From NCBI RefSeq assembly GCF_000497575.1, contig NZ_APJI01000012.1, forward strand, positions 1-64,000: a stretch of 64,000 nt of DNA, in the 5' to 3' direction. The stretch comes from Afipia sp. OHSU_II-C1 (GTDB taxonomy: Bacteria > Pseudomonadota > Alphaproteobacteria > Rhizobiales > Xanthobacteraceae). A program made the position numbers and the translations under genes. Below, piece by piece: positions 9,216 to 18,328 of this stretch. A model generated the notes under the pieces. The model did no database searches. It worked only from the letters and a program-made list of their open reading frames with translations, and was not told where the DNA came from. How positions within the stretch are numbered: position 1 is the first letter of the stretch; each line of letters starts with the position of its first letter.

Positions 9216-12200
9216 GCGGGGAATCTCCCATTCTCATCGACCGTGATGATGGAAGCTCCCTTGACCTTGACGACGGGCGCGTCTTTCCTGACCAGATCGT
9301 ATTCAGTTTTCGCGAGCGTCGTGAGCTCCTTCAGCATCCTGCGAAGGAACTCGAGCTCATCTTTGTTGCCGTCGGGATCTATTCCCTCGACCACGTCGCG
9401 AATGAAGTGTTGGCTGGTCGCAAGAACCAGCTTTTGCTTGGCGCGGCTGAGCAGCACATTCATGCGTTGTGAACTCTTGACGAATCCCAACGCACGCGAT
9501 CCCACCATGACATTGTTACGCGTGAGACTGGCGATGACGACGTCGGCCTCGCCGCCCTGGAAGCTGTCGCTCGTAAAGATAAACTCTCCGTTGCTGCGCG
9601 GACTGGCGAAGCCGAACAAGGTCTTGTCTTTCCTGACCTGTTGATGAAGCAAACGCTTGAGCCATTTGACCTGTGCTGCATAAGGCGAAAGGATCACCAG
9701 CGTTGGTCGGCTACCGTCCTTGCCGACAACCGGCCGCAAGCCTTTCAAAGCCGCGATCAAAGCGTGCGCCTCGAATTCGTTGCGATATGAGCGTTCCACT
9801 TTCACCTCGAAATTCCGCTTTTTGGTCAAGCTGAGCGGCGGAAAATCGAGAAGAACGATCGGCGCCGCGAGGTGTGGAGCGGCCGACGTAACGGTCAGCG
9901 CGCGACGCTTGGCGCGATCGGAGGGAACGAGGTTCTTCTTGTAAAATGTGTTTGAAACGAGATCCCCGATAGCGGGGTGCATGCGGCTCTGTTCCAGGAG
10001 GGTGTTGACAATCGTGCTCGACCGCCCTGTGTCCTTCTCTCGTTGTTCTTCGCGCTCCGCGATCGATCGGAATGGCTCTTCAAGCCGAGCTGCCGTCGCG
10101 AGCACTTCCTTCTGCAAAAGCGCATTCGACTTGATGGTATCAAGGGCTTCGTAGATTTCCGGCGGAAGATCGGAGATGGTTTCAAGCTGCTGTTTCGCGC
10201 CTCGCAGCAGCTCTTCCGCGCGTTCGGCATCATAGAACTTCTGCCGTTGGGCTGCATCGAAAGGAGAAAGCTGATTGTGATCTCCAACCATGATTCGCCT
10301 GTTGCCCAGCAGCAACGCGCCGATCAGTTCCGCGCCATTGGCGCGAGCGGCTTCCTCGACGATGACCCAGTCGAATTGATCGCCGTCCGCAATCATTTCT
10401 TCGATGATGTGCGACGACGTCGTCGCAAGCGTGACATCAGATGAACGCAGCAACAGATTATCGGTGTCGCGAAACACCCTTTCCGCGATGGCCGCTTCCG
10501 ACGCATCGGGTTGCAGCGACTGCTTGATTTGGTAGCGTTGATTGACCATCGTGCCCTCAGCGGCATGGCCCGCGGCCGAAACCGACTGGAGCAGGCCAAT
10601 CGAGCTCGCGCGCAGCGGACTCACTTCATCGGTCAATCGCGTGCGCTCGACACGAACGACGATCGTCGTGCCGCCCGCAAGCGTCTTTTTGAGTTCGTCC
10701 TCCATCTGAATCAAGGTCTCGTGGTTTTGCGCCGAGACTAGCAGGCGGGCATCCGGTGTTTTTTCCAGAATACTCCTGACGAGATGCGAGATCAGGAAGG
10801 TCTTGCCGACGCCGGGAGGGCCGACAACGACGTTGATCGACTTGCCGGCCACAATGGCGTCCCATGCTGTCTTTTTCGACGCATCCATATCCTGGGGCGG
10901 CGTTTTGCCCGGAGCTGCAATATCGCGCAGCACATCGTCCAACGCGATCTGTGCCGGATCGTCGATTGCTCTCAAGAGTTCAATATTGGTCCGGGCCGCC
11001 ACGATATTCTGAAGGCGACGGCGAATAGCGCGTTCGAATCCGCTATCGCGACGAGGGCGAAGATACAGGGTCTGTCCCGGCACCACCGCTTCGTTGGTCG
11101 CGAATGTGAAAGCCAGGCGGCCATCGACAATGCCGCCCGTTCCCTCATAACTGAGCTCGGGGAGCCGTTCGCGATCGCCGGCGAGCGCATCAAGGCGCGA
11201 AAGGGTCCAATTCGGCTTGCCGTCGTCGTACTTCAGTTCGCGGCCTAACGCGTCGTACGCTGGACGCAGTCCCATCATTTTGCGCCGGATGTCCCGCGCG
11301 TCATCCTCACGGGATGCGATCCAGGCCAAATCGGTGTCTCCGTCCGACGGCGGGTGAAGCACCTCGACGGGATAGATCCGAAACTGTTCACGTAGCCAGG
11401 TGAACGCTTCGAGGAGAATCAGGGCGTACCAGGTTGGAACATCGTCGGCTCGTTGTGCCGCGCGACTACCGCCGCTGGTGTCGATCCACGGCTTGGCACC
11501 CGGTCCGAGCTTGCGCACCCGTTCTTCAGCGCCTTTTCGGGTTCGCGCCAGATGGAGCCTGTGAGAAACCTCGGTGGCATCGTAAATATAGTCGTCAGGC
11601 CGCCTTTTGTTAGCATTTTCGATCATGCCGACACAATCATCGACGACTTTCACCCCATAGGCGGCAAGATCGGTGACGACACGTACATAGGCCTGATCTA
11701 CAACAACGGTCCGTACCGACGGTCCGCTCAGATCTTCGTCGACAAACCGAAGAACTGCGTCCCGGTCATCTGCCTGGACGGTGCCGGACGTGAGTGCGGG
11801 AAGATCGCTTTGGATAACTTGAGCCGAAGGATAGAGAACGAGCTCGCCTTCGGCGCTTGACCCTGACCGGTCAAGATCAGCCACGACCTCGGCCAGCTCG
11901 CTCAGGACAATGTTGCCGTCGAAAAGCTGGTAGTGCGGCGGATTGGCAAGGCGATTGAGCATGCGCCGTTCGATCGACAGTAGAGAGGGGCCGCCACCAT
12001 CCTCGGTAACGCCAAGGATACGCGATGCAGCCTGGCCAAGATCGCTCCAGTCCCGCCGGAACGAAACGGTGCCGGACGGCCGTAAAAGATGTCCGGCACC
12101 GCCCATATCACCATCGGCGAGGTGCACGCATGCTTCGTAACCGCCGAGACGAAAATCTTCCTTGTCGTCATTATGCGAGAAGATTGCGTGTTCGCTGACG

Positions 12201-12682
12201 GCGCCATGCACGATGCCCGCATCATGACAAAGTGCGAGTCCTTCGGCGACGCGCACGATATTGCGCCAAAACGCCTTGCGGCCGGTCGGCGTAAGCAGGC
12301 GGCTTTCCCGAGCGCGGACCCTATGCGATGACCCACAAATGGGACTGCCGGGATCGACCATCAGGATACCGATCTCATCCTGGTCCTCGACGATTTCAAT
12401 GATCTCGACCAGGAGCTGGCGTGCACGCCGCGATGAGAGAACGCGGCGCACCCGCCTGAGCCCGTGCGTGATGAGCCGCTTCAGATCTTCGTCGAGCGCC
12501 GTTCCGGTCTTCTTGAAGAGGCGCAGAAGATAGTGCTCGCCATCCGCAATACCCGTGGCAAAGCGAAGTTGTGAATGCCAGCCCTCGCTCCCGCCGACAA
12601 ACCCGGTATCGGCAAAGCTGAACCGTGCATCGAGTGTCGACTTGCCATGCGTGGGAGCCCGCGCCATAGAGCCGTAATCCAT
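9212..12682 (-). CDS. mkoA: Mokosh-like MkoA, kinase-like plus SF1 helicase
   Basis: A 1156-residue protein. Residues about 35-270 resemble a Ser/Thr kinase fold (HDAGIVHGAVSEHAIF where kinases have HRDxKxxN; RLGGYE where kinases have DFG). The catalytic Asp, Lys, Asn and the DFG Asp are all replaced, so this copy looks like a pseudokinase. Residues about 600-1120 are an Upf1/DNA2-like superfamily 1 helicase: Walker A GPPGVGKT at 621-628, Walker B-like VIVEEAARANG near 774-783, motif III-like GDHNQLSP, then SDSFQGGEADVVI and MNVLLSRAKQKLVLA near the C-terminus. The partner mkoB is coupled. A start six residues later (MARAPTHG) is possible. Confidence 0.8.
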   Translation of the reverse strand: MDYGSMARAPTHGKSTLDARFSFADTGFVGGSEGWHSQLRFATGIADGEHYLLRLFKKTGTALDEDLKRLITHGLRRVRRVLSSRRARQLLVEIIEIVEDQDEIGILMVDPGSPICGSSHRVRARESRLLTPTGRKAFWRNIVRVAEGLALCHDAGIVHGAVSEHAIFSHNDDKEDFRLGGYEACVHLADGDMGGAGHLLRPSGTVSFRRDWSDLGQAASRILGVTEDGGGPSLLSIERRMLNRLANPPHYQLFDGNIVLSELAEVVADLDRSGSSAEGELVLYPSAQVIQSDLPALTSGTVQADDRDAVLRFVDEDLSGPSVRTVVVDQAYVRVVTDLAAYGVKVVDDCVGMIENANKRRPDDYIYDATEVSHRLHLARTRKGAEERVRKLGPGAKPWIDTSGGSRAAQRADDVPTWYALILLEAFTWLREQFRIYPVEVLHPPSDGDTDLAWIASREDDARDIRRKMMGLRPAYDALGRELKYDDGKPNWTLSRLDALAGDRERLPELSYEGTGGIVDGRLAFTFATNEAVVPGQTLYLRPRRDSGFERAIRRRLQNIVAARTNIELLRAIDDPAQIALDDVLRDIAAPGKTPPQDMDASKKTAWDAIVAGKSINVVVGPPGVGKTFLISHLVRSILEKTPDARLLVSAQNHETLIQMEDELKKTLAGGTTIVVRVERTRLTDEVSPLRASSIGLLQSVSAAGHAAEGTMVNQRYQIKQSLQPDASEAAIAERVFRDTDNLLLRSSDVTLATTSSHIIEEMIADGDQFDWVIVEEAARANGAELIGALLLGNRRIMVGDHNQLSPFDAAQRQKFYDAERAEELLRGAKQQLETISDLPPEIYEALDTIKSNALLQKEVLATAARLEEPFRSIAEREEQREKDTGRSSTIVNTLLEQSRMHPAIGDLVSNTFYKKNLVPSDRAKRRALTVTSAAPHLAAPIVLLDFPPLSLTKKRNFEVKVERSYRNEFEAHALIAALKGLRPVVGKDGSRPTLVILSPYAAQVKWLKRLLHQQVRKDKTLFGFASPRSNGEFIFTSDSFQGGEADVVIASLTRNNVMVGSRALGFVKSSQRMNVLLSRAKQKLVLATSQHFIRDVVEGIDPDGNKDELEFLRRMLKELTTLAKTEYDLVRKDAPVVKVKGASIITVDENGRFPA

Positions 12683-13059
12683 TTCAGCGGCAACGCTAAT
12701 GATTCGAATCCGAAAGCACCAATATAAGCTTGTTCGGGGAACTCGGCCTTGAAAAGAGGTTTTTTCCTATCTTTGGCGTATGAACGCCGATTATATCAAT
12801 TGGGGGGTTAAACGCCCACTGCCAACCCTTAGGCTCGGTACCATGTGGGGTGCGACAAGTTCTTGCTCGCTGCTGCAGTACAGAACCTGAGGAAATTGGC
12901 CAAACTGCTTAGCATCTGCACGGCCTCTTATTGTATAGCTCGCCGGAGCCGTCTCATCGCTGAGTTCACCTATCCACTGAAGGTCTATAGTTGGCCTACT
13001 TTGTAGTCGACTCAATGCGGACCTTCACATTCCATAACATCGGATGTGCGAATCCGATC
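12683..13059. other. Upstream region of the Mokosh-like operon, no gene seen
   Basis: A stretch of 377 bases between mkoA and the insertion sequence. Its A/T-rich part near 12720-12810 is a reasonable place for the mkoA promoter on the minus strand. A 74-codon minus-strand frame at 12791-13015 shows no family resemblance. I see no RNA gene or clear terminator. Confidence 0.4.
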
Positions 13060-13109
13060 TGTAGTAGCAAAGCTAAAATGTCAGCACTGAGCAAAGTTCA
13101 GATGTCAGT
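13060..13109 (+). repeat. Left terminal inverted repeat of the insertion sequence
   Basis: Shares the TGT start, the CAAAG block, ATGTCA and GCAAAGT with the right end at similar spacing, with several mismatches. The outer boundary is set by the flanking CGATC duplication. Confidence 0.7.
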
Positions 13110-13147
13110 TTCCTGTCCTTTTTGGGACGTTGGAGGCTGTCGTTTCG

Positions 13148-14542
13148 ATGAGCGTGGTGTTGATGAGCAAGCGCGAACTGAACCGTCTTGATGTTTTGGC
13201 GCGGCTGGACGGCGGGAAGCTGACGGTTGCTGCTGCTGCCGGCGTGATGAACGTCACGCTGCGGCAGGCGTACCGACTGCTGGGCAGATATCGTGATGGC
13301 GGTGCGCCGGCGATAGCTGATCAACGCCGCGGCCGCCCCTCAAATAATCGGCTTCCGGACGCGGTCCGCGATCATGCGGTCGACCTGGTTCGGAAGTTCT
13401 ACCCGGACTTTGGACCGACCCTCGCCGCCGAGAAGCTGGCCGAGCGTCATGACCTCGAAGTCTCGCGAGAGACGCTGCGCAACTGGATGCGGCGCGCCGG
13501 GATTTGGACATCAAGGGCTGAGCGGCTTCGATTCAAGCAACCTAGGTATCGCCGCGAGCATGTCGGCGAACTGGTCCAAATCGATGGTTCTGACCATCGC
13601 TGGTTTGAAGATCGTGCGCCCGCCTGCACGCTGCTGGTGTTCGTCGACGATGCGACCAGTCGCCTGATGGAACTGCGCTTTGTCGCTTCAGAGAGCACGT
13701 TTGCATATTTCGCGGCGGTGAAGGCCTATCTCGGTCGTTACGGCAAGCCGGTTGCTTTCTACTCCGACAAGCATTCGATCTTCCGGGTGTCGAACGAGAG
13801 CGCGGTTAGCGGCGATGGAATGACTCAGTTCGGACGGGCCTTATCTGAACTGAACATCGAGATTCTCTGTGCCAATACCAGCCAGGCAAAGGGCCGGGTC
13901 GAGCGCGCGCATTCGACATTGCAGGATCGCCTGGTGAAGGAGTTGCGGCTCGCCGGCATCAGCACGTTAGACGAGGCTAACGCCTTCCTGCCCGGCTTCA
14001 TCGCTCACTATAACGGCCGGTTCGGCAAGCCGCCCGCCCGCGACAAGGATCTACATCGCGTGATCGATCTCCGCCAAGATCTCGATCAGATTCTCTGTTA
14101 GCGGGAACAGCGAACGGTCTCGCATCAGCTGGTCGTGAACTACAACCAGATGAAGCTGACGCTCAAGGCCGAGGGCCTGGCGACTCGTCTGCGCGGCAAG
14201 ACGGTCGAGATCTACGACTATCCCGATGGGCGATTGGAGGTTCGCTGGAAAGGCAGATCGTTGCCTTACGCGGCCTTCGACAAGCTGCAGCGGGTCAGCC
14301 ACGCCGCGATCGTGGAGAACAAGCGGCTCGGCGAGGTTCTGGCCTGGATCAAGGAACAGCAGGACAATCAGCCCCGGTACAGCCGCCTCCCTGAAGGGCC
14401 ACGCCGCTCGGATCAGAAGGCCGGGTTGATGAAAGTTCGGGCCGACCGCATCAAAGCCGCAAAATTGGTCCCGAAATCAGCCAGTAAAAGACGGCGCCGC
14501 TCCGATATGATGGTCTGCGCGGCGCCGTTTCCCGTCCCCTGA
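13148..14542 (+). pseudogene. ISNCY family transposase, in-frame amber mutation
   Basis: A DDE-type transposase resembling ISNCY-family enzymes of Bradyrhizobium. It has an N-terminal helix-turn-helix segment (LTVAAAAGVMNVTLRQAYRLL), an rve-like core (LVQIDGSDHRWFED, LLVFVDDATSRLMEL, QAKGRVERAHSTLQDRLVKELR) and a basic C-terminus. The frame stops at TAG 14099-14101, after residues DLDQILC, and continues in the same frame as REQRTVSHQLVVNYNQMKL for 147 more codons, matching what an intact homologue should carry. One base (TGG, Trp, to TAG) explains it. The start ATG 13148 follows GGAGG at 13132-13136. Without the mutation it would be 464 residues. Confidence 0.85.
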
Positions 14543-14555
14543 CAGTCCGCCATTT

Positions 14556-14605
14556 GGGACATTTCTACTTTGCACAAATCGTGACATCTCAACTTTGTTG
14601 CAACA
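14556..14605 (-). repeat. Right terminal inverted repeat of the insertion sequence
   Basis: Read inward it begins TGTTGCAACAAAGTTGAGAT and aligns with the left end with mismatches. It is followed at once by the second CGATC copy. Confidence 0.7.
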
Positions 14606-14608
14606 CGA

Positions 14609-16147
14609 TCAGAACCCCAGCGCACGACACTGCCCGGACCAGGTCAGGGGCAGGGTCTTTGGAATCCGCGCCAGCGTGAGTGCCGGCGGTTGCTCGCCGG
14701 TCAGAATGGCCTCCGTAATGGAAGGTGCCAGGAACGCATAGCGCAGCTCTTGCCGCACGACTTTCGGATGGAGTTTTGCCGACGCTGACAGCGCCTCGAT
14801 GTTGTCGAACTTGCCTAACTGTAGATCGCGCAACCACGCGTGAGCCCGAACGATCGCCTGCAACAACTTTGGATCTGGCTGATCGGTGTTGGTGGATGAG
14901 GGCGCGGGTGCGGAAGTGTTCTTCACCGGGGCTTGCCATGGGATTTCGATGGTTTCTGTATTGTCTGGCAGTAGTCGGATCGTGATTGTCTTGGGGTAAA
15001 CGATAACGTCAGCAACGGAATCCACGACATGACTTCTGAGCTGATCGTTGGGAGTCTGCGGGTCGAATGCGAGGTGCTCCCTGATCGCGTTGATGACAAA
15101 GCCTTCGATGAGTTGCGCCGGAATGCGAGCGACCGAACCCGCTTGAGCCTTCCTGCCGCGCATAAGGGCGCGTGAAATATAGAACCGGTAACGAATGCCG
15201 TTCTTCACCGTAAAACTCGGGCTCATATAATTGCCGCGATCATCGCGAAGTTTGCCAGCGAGAAGGGCTCCGCTGGCCGATTGCCGGGTTTGGGTGGTCA
15301 CGCGGTTCTCGGCGAGCAGGGTCTGCACCTGATCGAAGATTTTCGGATCGAGAATTGGCTTATGCTCGGCGGGATACCATTTTCCGCCATGATGGACCTC
15401 GCCCAAGTACACGCGGTTCTTCAAAACATGGGCGAGGGGACCATAGGTGAAGGGGATACCGCCTCGATATTTCGGCACCTTGGTATCACGCCGCTTGGTG
15501 ACGATGCCGCGGCGATCAAGGTCCTGAACCAGCGCACTGAAAGACTTCAGGGCGATATACTGTTTGAAGATAGTGCGAACGGTTTCGGCTTCCTTGGGGT
15601 TGATGACGAGCTTTTTGTCCTTGGCCATATAGCCGAGTGGAACAGTGCCTCCAGTCCATTTGCCCTTGCGGCGGGAGGCGGCGACTTTGTCGCGGACGCG
15701 CTCGGACGCCAACTCCCGCTCGAACTGTGCGAAGGACAGCAGCACATTCAGCGTCAGTCGTCCCATCGATGAGGTGGTGTTGAACTGCTGGGTCACCGCG
15801 ACAAAGGAAATCGATTTGCGGTCGAAGGTCTCGACCAGCTTGGCGAAGTCGGCGAGGGATCGGGTCAGGCGGTCAATCTTGTAGACCACGATCACGTCGA
15901 TCAGGCCGGCTTCGATATCGGCCAGAAGTTGCTTAAGGGCGGGACGGTCGAGGTTGCCACCGGAGAAAGCCGGATCGTCATAAGGCTGAGGCAGGATGCG
16001 CCAGCCCTGTGACGCCTGACTCTTTATATAAGCCTCACAGGCTTCGCGTTGGGCATCAAGAGAATTGAATTCTAGCTCAAGTCCATGCTCGGTGGATTTG
16101 CGTGTGTAGATGGCGCAGCGAACTGGTTTGATATTATGTGCGGCCAT
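14609..16147 (-). CDS. Large serine recombinase (second)
   Basis: A 512-residue recombinase. The resolvase domain has VRCAIYTRKSTEHGLE (nucleophile about Ser18), the size-variable loop, VIVVYKIDRLTRSLADF and FAQFERELASERVRDK; the recombinase domain (GTVPLGYMAKDKK, then the NRVYLGEVHHGGKWYPAEH insertion) follows. The start is placed at ATG 16147 (MAAHNIKP) after a strong GGGAGG site; a longer frame up to 16222 overlaps the DUF2924 gene more deeply and is less likely. The arrangement DUF3489, DUF2924, recombinase is a recurrent cassette in alphaproteobacteria. The insertion sequence sits just beyond its stop codon. Confidence 0.94.
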   Translation of the reverse strand: MAAHNIKPVRCAIYTRKSTEHGLELEFNSLDAQREACEAYIKSQASQGWRILPQPYDDPAFSGGNLDRPALKQLLADIEAGLIDVIVVYKIDRLTRSLADFAKLVETFDRKSISFVAVTQQFNTTSSMGRLTLNVLLSFAQFERELASERVRDKVAASRRKGKWTGGTVPLGYMAKDKKLVINPKEAETVRTIFKQYIALKSFSALVQDLDRRGIVTKRRDTKVPKYRGGIPFTYGPLAHVLKNRVYLGEVHHGGKWYPAEHKPILDPKIFDQVQTLLAENRVTTQTRQSASGALLAGKLRDDRGNYMSPSFTVKNGIRYRFYISRALMRGRKAQAGSVARIPAQLIEGFVINAIREHLAFDPQTPNDQLRSHVVDSVADVIVYPKTITIRLLPDNTETIEIPWQAPVKNTSAPAPSSTNTDQPDPKLLQAIVRAHAWLRDLQLGKFDNIEALSASAKLHPKVVRQELRYAFLAPSITEAILTGEQPPALTLARIPKTLPLTWSGQCRALGF

Positions 16148-16652
16148 TGCGGCCTCCCTTTGCGCGCTTTTTTGCCTCGACCTCTTTGTTCGTTGTCCGC
16201 AGTCCAAAGAACTTTGGTCCATTCCAGCGCGTGCCCGTGATCCGGTTCGCGATTTCCGAGAGGCTGGTGAAGACCTCGCTTTGGTAGCTAAAACCCTTGG
16301 CTAGCACTGTGACCCTATGGGTCTGTTCGTTCCAAACCCTCACCAGTTCGGAGCCGGGTTTGATCCGCTGCGGCACTTCAAGGCGGCCTGTCTTTCCGGA
16401 AGCTATCGATCGTATGAACTGACCGAGCTGCTTTTTGGACTCGCCGGACAAACTACCGTAAGCTTTTTCTTGAATCCGCTGGGCAATGCTCCGCCGCAAC
16501 AAGTCCGGCCCGAATGCTTGAGGCGGTTCGGACCGTGACAATTCGCGGTACCGGGCCCGCAAAGCGGCGATCGGCATCGAGCCGAGCTTATTCAGCTCGG
16601 TCTCTACATCCGGATCAATAGATCGTCCGTTTACGGTGGTGCGGGCGTCCAT
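16134..16652 (-). CDS. DUF2924 domain protein
   Basis: A 172-residue basic protein recognised as DUF2924: LRARYRELSRSEPPQAFGPDLLRRSIAQRIQE in the N-terminal half and GTRWNGPKFFGL near the end. It overlaps the recombinase start by 14 bases and its own ATG overlaps the upstream stop by one base. The family's biochemical role is unknown; its constant company with large serine recombinases suggests a helper or directionality function, which is inference. Confidence 0.9.
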   Translation of the reverse strand: MDARTTVNGRSIDPDVETELNKLGSMPIAALRARYRELSRSEPPQAFGPDLLRRSIAQRIQEKAYGSLSGESKKQLGQFIRSIASGKTGRLEVPQRIKPGSELVRVWNEQTHRVTVLAKGFSYQSEVFTSLSEIANRITGTRWNGPKFFGLRTTNKEVEAKKRAKGGRNGRT

Positions 16653-17089
16653 TACTTCGACGCCGTGGCTTTGCCGATCCGATAGCGTCGTTCACCATCA
16701 ACCTTGTCGGAAACCAGATCAAGCTCGAGTTTCTTACGGATTACTCCCGCCAGAAAGCCGCGCACCGAATGCTGCTGCCAGCCGGTCGCCTCCACGATGT
16801 CGGCAATGGTCGCGCCACCCGGCGCACGAAGCATCCCAAGCACTGTAGTCAGTTTTGAAGACTCTCGGATCGGTTGCGGGACTAGGGCTTGGGAAGAAAA
16901 ACGTTTCGATGCTGCTGAACGTGAGGTTTCGCGGTTGGATGATTTTAATGGTTTTACGACGTTGCGCGCGCTTGTCTGTTTTGCCCGTGGCGAACGAGCT
17001 TCTTTTGCAACCTTGGAAGGCGAGCGCGCGGCCACGGCTGACTTACGCTTTGCGCCGGGTCTGGTGTCCTTGAGTTTCTGGGTGTTCAT
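16652..17089 (-). CDS. DUF3489 domain protein
   Basis: A 145-residue protein with a long Lys/Arg/Ser-rich, probably disordered N-terminus and a C-terminal DUF3489 winged-helix-like domain (MLRAPGGATIADIVEATGWQQHSVRGFLAGV). ATG 17089 (MNTQKLKD) follows GAAGGAG, so it is chosen over the longer frame starting at 17224. A DNA-binding accessory protein of the recombinase cassette is the likely role. Confidence 0.88.
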   Translation of the reverse strand: MNTQKLKDTRPGAKRKSAVAARSPSKVAKEARSPRAKQTSARNVVKPLKSSNRETSRSAASKRFSSQALVPQPIRESSKLTTVLGMLRAPGGATIADIVEATGWQQHSVRGFLAGVIRKKLELDLVSDKVDGERRYRIGKATASK

Positions 17090-17186
17090 GTGGCTCCTTC
17101 GGGATAAGCGCAACATCTGCGTTGCACTGACCCAACCCGCCGACCGCAGAGCGGGGCGGGCAGGAGATGACCAGGGAGGGCAGGTG

Positions 17187-17417
17187 CTATGCGGTTTCGG
17201 CGAGCAGACTGTGCTTGATCGCAAGAGCCGCCCTGAACAGATCCTGTGCCTCGTGCGCTAAGCCCTCGAAGTCCATCAGGATCTGAACTGAACGACTTAC
17301 ATTGCCGGCACGGGCGCAGATTTCGGCAGCTTGTGCGATGCTATGGGCTTCTTCCAACTTGGCTCGGACTTCCGATACAAGCGCTGCGACGACGTGATTT
17401 TCTGGGTTATCGGTCAT
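17187..17417 (-). CDS. Small hypothetical protein of the recombinase cassette
   Basis: A 76-residue protein starting at MTDNPENHV after a GGAG-containing site; helical, with Ala/Glu-rich stretches (VSEVRAKLEEAHSIAQAAEICARA). Longer frames upstream lack a plausible site. It lies 97 bases ahead of the DUF3489 gene on the same strand and probably belongs to the same transcript. No family recognised. Confidence 0.6.
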   Translation of the reverse strand: MTDNPENHVVAALVSEVRAKLEEAHSIAQAAEICARAGNVSRSVQILMDFEGLAHEAQDLFRAALAIKHSLLAETA

Positions 17418-17611
17418 GTAAGGCTCCCTTATGCACCTCCACACATGCTCCGTTTTCGCCTGAAGTCGAGTAGATCGTGAGCAATCTTGTGGCTTTGTTG
17501 GCGCGATGCTGAGCATCTTGTGATGCTACAGGATCTGCAAGTACGAGCAGATATACAGGGCAGGTCGGATTCGCCGGTTGTGGCCCAATGCCAGGTTGAT
17601 CTTCGACTAAT

Positions 17612-17629
17612 TATAGTATAAAAACTATA
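17612..17629. promoter_or_regulatory. Inverted repeat, likely toxin-antitoxin operator
   Basis: TATAGT and ACTATA around six A/T bases, ending five bases before the toxin start codon. Autoregulation by the XRE-type antitoxin at such a site is usual for HigBA-like operons. Confidence 0.6.
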
Positions 17630-17634
17630 TTCAA

Positions 17635-18039
17635 ATGAGCGATGACGATACGCCGGTCGAATGGGTTGGATCTTCCAAGGGGGATCTGTCCGCCTTTCCA
17701 AGGAAGGTAAAGGAGACCATGGGTTTTGCGTTGCGTACGGCTCAGAAGGGCGGCAAGCACATCGATGTAAAGCCGCTAAAAGGTTTCGGCGGAGCAGGGG
17801 TTCTCGAAATCATTGAAGACTTCGATGGCAACACCTACCGGGGCGTCTACACCGTTAAGATGAAAGGTGTGATCTATGTTCTGCACGCGTTTCAGAAGAA
17901 ATCGAAAAGCGGCATCAAGACGCCAGAATTCGAGATCAAGAAAATCCAGCAGCGTCTAAAAATGGCGGAGCAGGCTTATGCGAGTAGAAAAAAAGAAGAC
18001 GACGAAAAGCAGAGCAAAGGTCGTAAAAAGCAGCGGTAA
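17635..18039 (+). CDS. RelE/HigB-like toxin (Gp49 family)
   Basis: A 134-residue protein of the phage-derived Gp49/HigB-like branch of RelE toxins: EWVGSSKGDLSAFPRKVKETMGFAL at the start, then the central strand set GAGVLEIIEDFDGNTYRGVYTVKMKGVIYVLHAFQKKSK, with the KKSKSGIKTP segment typical of this family. RelE relatives are ribosome-dependent mRNA interferases. The gene overlaps the XRE-type antitoxin gene by 62 bases and is preceded by a palindromic operator. Toxin first, antitoxin second is the HigBA order. Confidence 0.88.
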   Translation: MSDDDTPVEWVGSSKGDLSAFPRKVKETMGFALRTAQKGGKHIDVKPLKGFGGAGVLEIIEDFDGNTYRGVYTVKMKGVIYVLHAFQKKSKSGIKTPEFEIKKIQQRLKMAEQAYASRKKEDDEKQSKGRKKQR

Positions 18040-18328
18040 TGTTTTTGCCGATATTGGGCTGCCAAACGCTGAAGCTCATTCGGTCAAGGCCGACCTTGTG
18101 ATTGCGATCGGTGACATTATTCGCGCCAAGGGCCTGACCCAAGCCCAGGCAGCCGCTCGTCTAGGTCTCGCACAGCCTGATGTCTCAAAGCTCCTGAGGG
18201 GACAGTTCAGCGGATATACTTATGATCGGCTGTTTTCTTATTTGAACGCTTTAGGTGAGAAGATACGCATCGAGGTATCGGAAGCCAAAAGCAAAAAAGA
18301 GGCGCGTCTGGAACTAGAGCTTGCCTGA
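17978..18328 (+). CDS. HigA-like XRE family antitoxin
   Basis: A 116-residue protein with a basic N-terminus and an XRE helix-turn-helix domain (LVIAIGDIIRAKGLTQAQAAARLGLAQPDVSKLLRG) followed by FSGYTYDRLFSYLNALGEKIRIEV, the pattern of antitoxins paired with Gp49-type toxins. It overlaps the toxin gene, which supports translational coupling and the autoregulated pair. Confidence 0.88.
   Translation: MRVEKKKTTKSRAKVVKSSGNVFADIGLPNAEAHSVKADLVIAIGDIIRAKGLTQAQAAARLGLAQPDVSKLLRGQFSGYTYDRLFSYLNALGEKIRIEVSEAKSKKEARLELELA

Larger units (their letters stand above)
13060..14605 (+). mobile_element. ISNCY-type insertion sequence with 5-bp target duplication
   Basis: An element of 1546 bases. The left end begins TGTAGTAGCAAAG and the right end, read inward on the other strand, begins TGTTGCAACAAAG; both ends then carry further ATGTCA blocks at similar spacing, giving imperfect terminal inverted repeats. 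The five bases CGATC stand directly outside both ends (13055-13059 and 14606-14610), a convincing target site duplication. The right copy contributes to the TGA stop of the recombinase gene at 14609, which stays in frame and intact. The transposase within is interrupted, so the element is probably non-autonomous. Confidence 0.85.

Noticed and set aside
12791-13015. 74-codon minus-strand frame upstream of mkoA
   Set aside because: No family resemblance, no clear ribosome site, and it fills a region where the mkoA promoter is expected.
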